Part shown: piece after piece, positions 9,831-19,045 of the stretch
Position numbering within the stretch: position 1 is the stretch's first letter
Layout of the letters: every line of letters begins with the position of its first letter
Source: Adiantum capillus-veneris
Taxonomy: Eukaryota; Streptophyta; Polypodiopsida; Polypodiales; Pteridaceae
NCBI GenBank assembly: GCA_014529385.2
Contig: CM043957.1
Span: forward strand, 71,197,003 to 71,261,002
DNA length: 64,000 nucleotides
Direction: 5' to 3'
Notes under the pieces: model-generated
What the model saw: only the letters and a program-made list of their open reading frames with translations
Databases searched by the model: none
Told to the model about the DNA's origin: nothing
Translations under genes and position numbers: made by a program

Positions 9831-11442
9831 TGTCATAAAATCTAATATCTAACCAACCCAAATGATTTTCTCATATTAAATTGATCACTTAATGTGGGAG
9901 AATAAACGGGAACAAGTGTTAAGATATAGATATGTGCTTATAGATCTATCTCAACACGGGGCCAATGGTAAAGGGGCCCAAAAGGGAGATGGTCTATCAA
10001 AGAGCAAGGCTAACCAATGGAGCATAAGACCTTAGGGTTAGCTTCATTAAAGACCTCCAATAAATGTGTGTAAAAGTCCTTTGACCTTAGGTAAGCTAGG
10101 GCTGAGCTTGAGGTGGAAACCCGGCCCAAGCTCGAGGTACTTGTCCTGCTTGAGGTGCTTGTCATGCTTGAGGTTCTTGATTAAGATGCTTGAGGTGCTT
10201 GACTGGCTCCATGCTTGAGGTGCTTGACTTGCTGCATGATTAAGGTACTTGAGGTGCCTTGAGAATCTTGCTTGAGATGCTTGTGGGAACACCCCCTAGT
10301 TCAAGTGCTTTGTCATGCTTGGTGAGTAAGGTGCTTGATCACCTAAAGTCAAAAGCATTCCTACAAGAGGGGGGGCGAGCCCTTTTCCTAGGGGCTAGAG
10401 AGAGAACATCCACTCACACACACAAGGGAAGCCCCAACTTGAAGAGGCAGCAAGGACACATGTCAGGCCCCTACCCATGTTACCTTCATGTGTTGCTTGA
10501 AGCCTATTGGCTAAGCTTCAAAGGGGTCCAATGATAAATTACATGAATTATCTAATTGTTTTAGCATTTATCTAGCCCTCTCTCTCAAGAAGTAAAGGGG
10601 GACACTTGTCTCAAGGCTACCCCTACTGCTTGTAATGCCTCATGTTCATGATTGGCTAGGCCTGGGAGGGTCCAATGAGCTTCAAGCATGAGCTACAAGG
10701 GGGGGTCGACCCAAGCTAGCTAGGGGCTTTCTTGAGGGGTATACTCACCCACACACACTCACAAGCACTCTCATTGTGTGCTATGCAAAGTGCAAGAGCT
10801 CCCTCTCCAAGCAAGTAGAGGTTGAGAGCCTACACCAACACTCTTGGCTATGGAGTGCAAATCCAACCAAGAGCCATGCTTCAATGCTTGAGCCTGTCAT
10901 CTCCTTCTTCTTCATTACTATGCTATTATGTATGCTAGCAACAAGAGTATGATAAGTGAGGAACTAGTTCTTTCTCCTATGAAATGTTTCTTCTTCCTCT
11001 TCCCTACCCTCATTCCCTGCTAGCTCTCTCCACCTTCGAAGGTGTTTGAGGTCTTGGGACTGAGGCTTAGGACAATTAATGCTTTCTTTAAGTTCATGTT
11101 ATGCTATGATTGTGATGCATGAAGCTTTCCATCTTCATTGCATCACCTAGGTCACAAGGAACACAAAGAATGTATTGTAACAAGTCTCTCTTAATGGGAG
11201 AAATCATAATACAAATGCCTATTGGAGGGGGGACCGGCTCCACATAAATCCGGTCCTCAATTGTTGTCATGTTCTCTAAATTCTCTCTCTTGCAAAAGTA
11301 TTGTTCATGCCAAGTTAACTAATTGCTATGATTATGTTGCTATCTTCAATTATGTCTACCCGCTATGCTCACAAAGTTATTTCTCAAAAGTATTCTCATT
11401 AATTTCCGCTATTCTCAAGTTGAATAGGTTAATTCCATTTTA
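9831..11442 (+). repeat. 5' LTR of Gypsy-B-1
   Basis: TGTCATAAAATCTAATATC at the start; it ends ...ATTCCATTTTA next to the primer binding site. The upstream half (10090-10340) holds many degenerate copies of GCTTGAGGTGCTTG. It also carries paired ATTGG/CCAATGA boxes (10508-10535, 10653-10680). The minus-strand ORF at 10047-10292 and the plus-strand one at 10259-10534 lie in this LTR and are not genes. Confidence 0.92.
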
Positions 11443-11443
11443 T

Positions 11444-11455
11444 TGGTATCAGAGC
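11444..11455 (+). other. Primer binding site, initiator tRNA-Met
   Basis: TGGTATCAGAGC, complementary to the 3' end of plant initiator tRNA-Met, lies one base after the 5' LTR. Minus-strand DNA synthesis starts here in the family. Confidence 0.92.
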
Positions 11456-11857
11456 ATTTGGTTTCTCTTTTCTTGCTTAAGAAGAGAGGTCCTTAAGTAG
11501 CCTATAAATGGTTGATGTTGTTAATTATAATAGGGTAAGTGGAACTGGGATCTAATATCGGTTTTGTTAAGCCCACTATGTGGGGGATGGTGCACACCTT
11601 TGGAGCTTTGGACTTAATAATGGAGTCTTTTTAGACTTGCCTACGGCTTTACCATTACTGAGCCATAAGAAGTCCAAAAGGAGCTAGCCCTTGGCAACTC
11701 TGCTATGTTAGACCTACTCCTCTACTCTCTATAATTAACCACTTTGAGCCGTGGGTGTAGATACTTAAGAGCCAATTTTCAAAGGCTAAGAGGAGTGGCA
11801 ACTAAGGTTTTGAATTGCCAAAGCATACACTAAGTACATACATAAAATTTTGTTAAC

Positions 11858-13822
11858 ATGGCTGACAATAATCAAGAGAGTAGAATGAACATTGATAGCT
11901 TTGATTTTTCACATGAAGGTGCTAATGATGATGCTCCCATGTTTGTGAATTATCTTGTGACTAGGTTGCAACAAGCTATGGGCAACCCTACCTTGCAAGC
12001 CGAAGTTACTCAACAACTTCGTGCCTATGGAATTTCCCTTCCTCTCCAAGAGGAGAGAGAGCTTAGGAGGCCTCTTGAAGAGACCCCCAAAAGAAGACTC
12101 TCTCCCATTCGAGAGGAGGAATCCAAAGAGAAAGAAAGCAATGAAAGTCTAAGTTCTTCTGAAGATGTGGCTCCACGAAGAAGGCGGTCTAGACGATCGC
12201 CTACTCCTCCCAAGAGGAAAAGAGCAACCCATAGTCCTTCTCCTCATCACTCTGAAAGGCAAGAGAGGAAACAAAGGAAGAAAAGGGCTAGGAAGAGGTC
12301 ACCCTCTTCTCCTTCTTCTTCACCTTCCTCCTCTTCCGATGAAAGTTATGGCTATTCTCCTAGAGAATACAAGAGGGGAGGACATCGCAAATCATTTCCT
12401 GCATGGCGAAGGTCACAAAATCTAAAGAAGTTCAAGGAGGGAGGAAAGAGTATCTCTTTTCTCACCTACGATGGCACCTTTGGTGCTACCGACAATGTCT
12501 TGGCCTTCATCCAGCAATTTGACGCGGCCTTTGGGGACGAGGGCTTCACAGAGTCCTCCAAGCTACGTCATGTAGCTATGCACTTCCAAAAATCAGCTCG
12601 TCAATGGTGGGCTAGCCTTCGTGGCAATGGAGAAGCCCCAAAGACATGGAAAACTCTACGAGTTTCCATCATGAAGCAATTTCTGCCAAGCGATACTAGA
12701 GATAAAGCTCTTACCGAATGTCGCGGCTTGAAGCTTCTCTCTCATGAGTCTATCAACAAGTATGTAGACAAGTTTTGGGATTTACATCTCAAAGCTACTG
12801 TCTTTCAAAAGATAGACTTTGCCGAGCAAAGACAACAATTATGTGCGGGATTACCTGAAGAGATGGCCGAATACATCAACTCTCAATGGCCCGGTACTAT
12901 TACCGAAGTAATCCACCACACCATGGTTGCTTCACGCATCAATTTCCATCAAGGTGCTAGACGTAATGTCAAGCCCATGGAAAACAAAGATAAAAATGAT
13001 GCAAAGGGGAAATCCAATGCTCAAAATAATTCCCAAGGCACTTCCAACAACAACAACAACAACAACAACAATCGGTCCAAGGAGAAGGGAGTTTACAAAG
13101 GTAAAAACAAACTCTCTCCTGAAGAGCTTGAAGCTTTTCGCAAGGACCATAAGTGTTTCAAGTGTGGAGAGCAAGGACATGGCTATCATTCTTGCCCCAA
13201 GAAGAATACTCGCAATGAGACTCCTAGAGCTTCCACCATCGAAGCTCCAAAAGAGGATGCTCATTGCAAAGGATCATCACTCTCCTATGCTTGGGGAAAG
13301 GTAAGAGAGCATGATGCCTTCATCTTGTTTGACCCTGGCTCTACTCTTAACTTCATATCAATAGAGTTGGCCACCAAGTTGGGCATTCAAGCTTTTGAGA
13401 TGGGAGATATAGTAGTCGCTGATGCAGCTTTCAAGGGACAACAAGCCTCCGTTACTCCCTTGATTGGGAAGTTGAGGCTTCATGTCCAAAGCTATGTCGA
13501 CAAAGAAGACTTCTTCATCTCTCCTCTCCAACATCAGGATGTTCTCCTAGGGGCACCATGGTTTGATCGCATGGCTTCCCACATGAAGTTTCCTGAAAGG
13601 AGAATTTACTTCACTTACAGGGGAAAGAACATGTATATAGATGCTAGTGAGTGTGGTCGCACTATTCCACTTGTAAATCCTCTTTCTTTTGATAAGTCAA
13701 TGAAGAGCTCAGTTTCTGCGTACATGATTTTTGTCAAAGAGTCTCCAAAAGATACTAATGTTTCATCAAATGTAAATGATAGGAATCAAGAAGAGTTAGA
13801 CTTGTCTAATTTTCTAAAATGA
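11858..13822 (+). CDS. Gypsy-B-1 Gag and aspartic protease
   Basis: 654 codons from ATG 11858, about 400 bp after the primer binding site. Residues about 70-175 are rich in Arg, Ser, Lys and Pro (RRRRSRRSPTPPKRKR, RKRSPSSPSSSPSSSS), an SR-like stretch. The Gag capsid domain follows (about 190-370: FLTYDGTFGATDNVLAF, ARQWWASLRGNG, INKYVDKFWDLHLKA). An Asn run at about 399-407 comes from an AAC repeat. A CCHC knuckle, CFKCGEQGHGYHSC, is at 13156-13197. The protease motif is LFDPGSTLNFIS (DPGS rather than the usual DSGA/DTGA), near 13329. The frame stops at TGA 13820-13822 and continues in the same frame into RT, so the stop looks like CGA changed to TGA. Gag packages the element RNA; the protease cleaves the polyprotein. 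Confidence 0.92.
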   Translation: MADNNQESRMNIDSFDFSHEGANDDAPMFVNYLVTRLQQAMGNPTLQAEVTQQLRAYGISLPLQEERELRRPLEETPKRRLSPIREEESKEKESNESLSSSEDVAPRRRRSRRSPTPPKRKRATHSPSPHHSERQERKQRKKRARKRSPSSPSSSPSSSSDESYGYSPREYKRGGHRKSFPAWRRSQNLKKFKEGGKSISFLTYDGTFGATDNVLAFIQQFDAAFGDEGFTESSKLRHVAMHFQKSARQWWASLRGNGEAPKTWKTLRVSIMKQFLPSDTRDKALTECRGLKLLSHESINKYVDKFWDLHLKATVFQKIDFAEQRQQLCAGLPEEMAEYINSQWPGTITEVIHHTMVASRINFHQGARRNVKPMENKDKNDAKGKSNAQNNSQGTSNNNNNNNNNRSKEKGVYKGKNKLSPEELEAFRKDHKCFKCGEQGHGYHSCPKKNTRNETPRASTIEAPKEDAHCKGSSLSYAWGKVREHDAFILFDPGSTLNFISIELATKLGIQAFEMGDIVVADAAFKGQQASVTPLIGKLRLHVQSYVDKEDFFISPLQHQDVLLGAPWFDRMASHMKFPERRIYFTYRGKNMYIDASECGRTIPLVNPLSFDKSMKSSVSAYMIFVKESPKDTNVSSNVNDRNQEELDLSNFLK

Positions 13823-14606
13823 TTCCAAGATGTGTTCATCGATGATATCCCTATGGACTTACCTCCAAAACGAGGGGATGATGACCATCGTATTGAGCTC
13901 CTTCCTGGAAGCTCACCACCTAACAAGCCTCCTTATCGAGTCTCACAAGCTCAACAAGAGGAGATCATGAGGCAAGTACAAGAGCTAGTAGACAAAGGGA
14001 TGGTGAGGTCTAGTTCCTCTCCCTTTTGTTCTCCAGTCCTTTTAGTGCAAAAGAAAGATGGTACATACCGTATGTGTGGACTATCGAGCACTAAACCATA
14101 TCACTATCAAAAACAGATTTCCCGTACCTCGGGTAGAAGATCTGCTTGATAAGCTACAAGGCTCTACCTACTTCAGTAGGATTGACCTTAAGAGTGGCTA
14201 TCATCAAATAAGGATAGTGGATGAAGATATCTTAAAGACCGCGTTTCGCATAACGTTTGGTCTTTATGAATATCTAGTCATGCCTTTTGGCTTGACTAAT
14301 GCACCAGCTACGTTCAATCGTTTGATGGAGAAAATTTTTAGACCATATCAAAAATTCACTGGAGTGTTCTTTGATGATATCATCATCTACTCCAAGTCTT
14401 TGGAGGAACATAAGCAGCATCTCCAAGTGATTTTTCAAGCCTTGAGGGAGAACAAGCTTTATCTCAACCAAAAGAAAAGCGAATTCTTCCTTCAAGAGAT
14501 TCAATACTTAGGTCATATTATCTCTAAAGATGGTATCCAAATGGATCCATCAAAGTTAGAGGTAATAAAAGCATGGCCTAACCCAAGAAATCTACATGAG
14601 CTAAGA
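13823..14606 (+). pseudogene. Gypsy-B-1 reverse transcriptase, frameshifted
   Basis: Starts after the in-frame TGA with FQDVFIDDIP and YRVSQAQQEEI (frame of gag). A 2-bp deletion near 14077 moves the frame, which then reads CVDYRALNHITIKNRFPVPR, KLQGSTYFSRIDLKSGYHQI, MPFGLTNAPATFNRLM and the catalytic FFDD near 14368-14379 (DDIIIYSKSLEEH), up to GHIISKDG and NLHELRSLL. There the thumb and connection are deleted. It needs one stop and one frameshift corrected as well as the deleted part, so it is not functional. Confidence 0.9.
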
Positions 14607-14998
14607 AGCTTACTTCCCAACCAGTCCTCGTGCTTCCAGATCTCTCAAAGCCATTTGAGGTCCAATGTGATGCTTGTGGTGATTGCCTTGGAGCGGTTTT
14701 GCTTCAAGAAGGGCATGCCATAGCATATGAGAGTTGAAGGCTCAATGGTGATGAACGAGTCTTGGGCATTTATGAGAAAGAGCTTTTAGCTGTTCTCCAT
14801 GCCCTGGACACATGGAAGCACTACCTATTGGGGACTCCATTTATCCTACGAACCGACCACCAAAGTCTCAAGTATTTCATGACGCAAACCAAGCTTTCTG
14901 ACAAACAAATGAGGTGGGAAAATTTTCTTTCGCAATTTAATTTCCATATTGCTCACATAGCTGGTAAGCACAATCAAGTTGCCGATGCACTTTCATGA
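14607..14998 (+). pseudogene. Gypsy-B-1 RNase H, partial
   Basis: After the deletion the frame resumes at PVLVLPDLSKPFEVQCD, continues CGDCLGAVLLQEGHAIAYES, has an in-frame TGA near 14735, then GIYEKELLAVLHALDTWKHY, LRTDHQSLKYFM and HIAGKHNQVADALS, and stops at TGA 14996-14998. Integrase follows in the same frame, so this stop too may be a mutated CGA. The order and spacing fit Ty3/gypsy RNase H. Confidence 0.9.
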
Positions 14999-16501
14999 CG
15001 ACCAAAAGTTAATGCGGTGTCAATAGCTACTCACAATGATCTATCCTCTATGATAGATGAGTATGCTACTGACCCTGACTTTAGAGACATCATGTCAACC
15101 CTTGCTTTGGGGAAGAAAGAGGAACCATTCACCTTGCAGGATGGTTATCTTCTCCACGGCAATAGGCTATGTGTTACTCATTCCCTTCGTGAGAAGGTTA
15201 TGTATGAATCCCATGCTCCTCCATATGCAGGGCATAGAGGTATTCAACCTACTCTCCGAGGAGTAGAGACGTATTTCTATTGGCCTACCATGAAAGTGGA
15301 CATACAAGAGTATGTTTCAAAATGTGTAGTATGCCAAAAGACCAAGTATGATAGAGGGAAGCAACCTGGATTACTCCAGCCATTGCCTATTCCAAATTCA
15401 CCATGGGAGAGTATAGCCATGGATTTCATCTTTGGATTGCCCAAGTCTATCCATGGGAATACAGGAATATGGACAATAGTCGACAGGTTTAGCAAGCAAG
15501 CACATTTCATTCCTGTCAAAAAGACTATTAAGGCACACCAAATGGAAACTCTCTTCATATCTCAGATTTTCAAGCACCATGGATTACCCACATCCATCGT
15601 GTCAGATAGAGATCCTAGAATGACCAGTAATTTCTGGAAAGGTCTCTTTGAAAATCTAGGAACAAGATTGAATTTCTCTTCGGCCTATCACCCACAAACG
15701 GATGGCCAAAGTGAGATAGCCAATCTTACGATACTCGATCTACTCAAAACTTATGTTACCGAAGTAGATCAACGCTCACAATGGGAAAAGTATTTACCGC
15801 TATTAGAGTATGCCTACAATAATACTGTACATACTTCTATGGGGAAATCACCTTTGGAGATCATAGAGGGAAGACCTAAAAGTCCCTTGCTACTGAAAGT
15901 ACATGGGAAGATCTTCGCCGCCGATGAGTATAGCCGTGACCTACAAGAATCTTTTCAAAAGATTAGGGAGGCTATAGCCATCTCTCAACAAAGGCAAAAA
16001 GATGTTGCTGATAATCACAGAAGAGCCTTAATTATCAAAGAAAATGATTGGGTCTTACTCAAGTTTCCTAAGGCTCGATTAAGGCAAACGACGGGCAAAA
16101 ATCCTACGGGCCATCAAAAGTATTATGCTAAACTAGCAAAAAGATACTATGGTCCTTTCCAAATCTTGAAGCCTATTAATGAGACGGCTTATCAACTCAA
16201 GTTGCCCAACCATTGGCTTATACACAATGCCTTTCATGTAAGCTTACTTAAACCCTACAAAGGAGAGCCACCAATTGAACCAATTATTGAAGACCCTCCC
16301 GAAGTCGAAGACCAAGAAGAGGTGCTACAACCCGAAGCTGTCCTTCGGCATGAAGACAAGGTACTACGACATGGTAAGATAATCCGACGGTATCTTATTA
16401 AGTTCAAAAATTATCCTTTTGAAGATGCTAAATGGATGCAAGGAGTACAACTTAAGGATAGTATGAACCTTGTCAATGCTTACAATGCTACATTAGAGTA
16501 A
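14999..16501 (+). CDS. Gypsy-B-1 integrase with C-terminal chromodomain
   Basis: Open from the previous stop to TAA 16499-16501. A zinc-binding HHCC region (YESHAPPYAGHRG ... CVVCQKTK) is followed by the catalytic core with the three expected acids: D in AMDFIFGLP, D in SDRDPRM and E in TDGQSEIAN. The C-terminal part has [17 protein letters not shown] and [12 protein letters not shown], then a chromodomain-like end (EDKVLRHGKIIRRYLIKF, YPFEDAKWM). In chromoviruses this tail binds modified histones and steers integration to heterochromatin. Residues appear complete and uninterrupted. In B-2 the same block is broken. Confidence 0.93.
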   Translation, partial: RPKVNAVSIATHNDLSSMIDEYATDPDFRDIMSTLALGKKEEPFTLQDGYLLHGNRLCVTHSLREKVMYESHAPPYAGHRGIQPTLRGVETYFYWPTMKVDIQEYVSKCVVCQKTKYDRGKQPGLLQPLPIPNSPWESIAMDFIFGLPKSIHGNTGIWTIVDRFSKQAHFIPVKKTIKAHQMETLFISQIFKHHGLPTSIVSDRDPRMTSNFWKGLFENLGTRLNFSSAYHPQTDGQSEIANLTILDLLKTYVTEVDQRSQWEKYLPLLEYAYNNTVHTSMGKSPLEIIEGRPKSPLLLKVHGKIFAADEYSRDLQESFQKIREAIAISQQRQKDVADNHRRALIIKENDWVLLKFPKARLRQTTGKNPTGHQKYYAKLAKRYYGPFQILKPINETAYQLKLPNHWLIHNAFHVSLLKPYKGEPPIEPIIEDPPEVEDQEEVLQPEAVLRHEDKVLRHGKIIRRYLIKFKNYPFEDAKWMQGVQLKDSMNLVNAYNATLE

Positions 16502-16845
16502 GCAAATGTACAAATTTCTTTTAAATGACTCATGTTTTTGTCTTATATGATTAATTGTGCACAAATTTAACTAGTATGCATGCTTAGAATCATGTTTGTG
16601 ATGACGACGTCTCTCAAACACCAAGTAGAATTTGTCACTCTACTTTGGGAGAATGAAATGGACTAAAGAGCACACATGCTTGCGGCAGCTATGTCTCCAA
16701 AGCACCAAATGGATTAGTCATTCATCTTGGAAAGATGTCGTAGGGTAAAAAGGGATCCTTTACCAGCTAAGTACGATTGACTAATGACTAAGACTTTATC
16801 TCTTCTACCTCATAGTCGAGGACTATGATTTCAAGAGAGAGGTAA
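16502..16845 (+). other. Gypsy-B-1 3' untranslated region and polypurine tract
   Basis: No coding sequence. The purine tract TTTCAAGAGAGAGGTAA (16829-16845) abuts the TG of the 3' LTR and is the expected primer for plus-strand synthesis. The same tract precedes the B-2 LTR (38803-38820, minus). Confidence 0.85.
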
Positions 16846-18457
16846 TGTCATAAAATCTAATATCTAACCAACCCAAATGATTTTCTCATATTAAATTGAT
16901 CACTTAATGTGGGAGAATAAACGGGAACAAGTGTTAAGATATAGATATGTGCTTATAGATCTATCTCAACACGGGGCCAATGGTAAAGGGGCCCAAAAGG
17001 GAGATGGTCTATCAAAGAGCAAGGCTAACCACTGGAGCATAAGACCTTAGGGTTAGCTTCATTAAAGACCTCCAATAAATGTGTGTAAAAGTCCTTTGAC
17101 CTTAGGTAAGCTAGGGCTGAGCTTGAGGTGGAAACCCGGCCCAAGCTCGAGGTACTTGTCCTGCTTGAGGTGCTTGTCATGCTTGAGGTTCTTGATTAAG
17201 ATGCTTGAGGTGCTTGACTGGCTCCATGCTTGAGGTGCTTGACTTGCTGCATGATTAAGGTACTTGAGGTGCCTTGAGAATCTTGCTTGAGATGCTTGTG
17301 GGAACACCCCCTAGTTCAAGTGCTTTGTCATGCTTGGTGAGTAAGGTGCTTGATCACCTAAAGTCAAAAGCATTCCTACAAGAGGGGGGGCGAGCCCTTT
17401 TCCTAGGGGCTAGAGAGAGAACATCCACTCACACACACAAGGGAAGCCCCAACTTGAAGAGGCAGCAAGGACACATGTCAGGCCCCTACCCATGTTACCT
17501 TCATGTGTTGCTTGAAGCCTATTGGCTAAGCTTCAAAGGGGTCCAATGATAAATTACATGAATTATCTAATTGTTTTAGCATTTATCTAGCCCTCTCTCT
17601 CAAGAAGTAAAGGGGGACACTTGTCTCAAGGCTACCCCTACTGCTTGTAATGCCTCATGTTCATGATTGGCTAGGCCTGGGAGGGTCCAATGAGCTTCAA
17701 GCATGAGCTACAAGGGGGGGTCGACCCAAGCTAGCTAGGGGCTTTCTTGAGGGGTATACTCACCCACACACACTCACAAGCACTCTCATTGTGTGCTATG
17801 CAAAGTGCAAGAGCTCCCTCTCCAAGCAAGTAGAGGTTGAGAGCCTACACCAACACTCTTGGCTATGGAGTGCAAATCCAACCAAGATCCATGCTTCAAT
17901 GCTTGAGCCTGTCATCTCCTTCTTCTTCATTACTATGCTATTATGTATGCTAGCAACAAGAGTATGATAAGTGAGGAACTAGTTCTTTCTCCTATGAAAT
18001 GTTTCTTCTTCCTCTTCCCTACCCTCATTCCCTGCTAGCTCTCTCCACCTTCGAAGGTGTTTGAGGTCTTGGGACCGAGGCTTGGGACAATTAAAGCTTT
18101 CTTTAAGTTCATGTTATGCTATGATTGTGATGCATGAAGCTTTCCATCTTCATTGCATCACCTAGGTCACAAGGAACACAAAGAATGTATTGTAACAAGT
18201 CTCTCTTAATGAGAGAAATCATAATACAAATGCCTATTGGAGGGGGGACCGGCTCCACATAAATCCGGTCCTCAACCGTTGTCATGTTCTCTAAATTCTC
18301 TCTCTTGCAAAAGTATTGTTCATGCCAAGTTAACTAATTGCTATGATTATGTTGCTATCTTCAATTATGTCTACCCGCTATGCTCACAAAGTTATTTCTC
18401 GAAAGTATTCTCTTTAATTTCCGCTATTCTCAAGTTGAATAGGCTAATTCCATTACA
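16846..18457 (+). repeat. 3' LTR of Gypsy-B-1
   Basis: Same length as the 5' LTR, TGTCATAAAATC ... CCATTACA. About 14 substitutions by eye, scattered and denser in the last 400 bp. Under a neutral clock this is the youngest LTR pair in the window. Confidence 0.92.
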
Positions 18458-18459
18458 TT

Positions 18460-19045
18460 TAAAACCTGGATGAACAAAGGGAAAAACCCGATGGGAAAAA
18501 AGCGTCTTTGGTATACACTCTTATTGGAGATGAGCATTTGGACTTGAAGTACCTGTCATGCAAGGTGAGTGCTTGGGAAAAACAAAGGAAGAGTGCGTAA
18601 TGCAAGTGCCAATTATAGGACACTCTATATGCATACAAGAAATTTGTCAGACAAAAGCATGTAGTGTAAGAGATGGAGTTGATGGGTGCTTCAAGGAACA
18701 AATGTAGCACATGTGACATCAAAGGACATCTCAATAGCTTCCATGTTTCCAAGAAGGGTTTTTGATGTAGAAGCGTGTCCACTCATATCTCACTGTATTG
18801 AGTGTGTGAGTGTCATTTGGACTTCCTCCTTCACCTACCATTATACTACAATGACTTTGACTCTTATGCACACCTATGCCAGCATGAGTGACACAACGTA
18901 ATTACGCTCAAATCTTCCAGTTTGAGCAGTACCTAGAATAACTAAGATGCTAAGACCACATAGAATATTACATGAAGTTTTGGGACTGACGTCTCGCTCA
19001 TTTAGTGGCTTAGCTGCCCGACTTTGACTTTTATGCCATGTATGT
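18460..19045 (-). other. D-2 internal sequence without recognisable coding
   Basis: Host sequence resumes after Gypsy-B-1. Minus-strand ORF 18459-18782 has no domain I can name. No repeats seen. Confidence 0.4.

Larger units (their letters stand above)
9831..18459 (+). mobile_element. Gypsy-B-1, nearly complete chromovirus-type Ty3/gypsy element
   Basis: Two LTRs of identical length (1612 bp, about 14 differences by eye), a tRNA-Met primer binding site, gag-PR, RT, RNase H, integrase and chromodomain in that order, and a polypurine tract. TAAAA precedes the 5' LTR (9826-9830) and recurs at 18460-18464, two bases after the CA that ends the 3' LTR, so the target-site duplication is plausible but its edge is uncertain. 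Pol is damaged: two stops, a 2-bp deletion and a deletion in the RT-RNase H junction. It could move only with proteins from another copy. Confidence 0.93.

Noticed and set aside
10047-10534. ORFs repeated identically at 17062-17549
   Set aside because: They are identical because they lie in the two LTRs of Gypsy-B-1.
9831-18459. Full autonomy of Gypsy-B-1
   Set aside because: The RT has a stop, a frameshift and a deletion, so only Gag and integrase could still be made.
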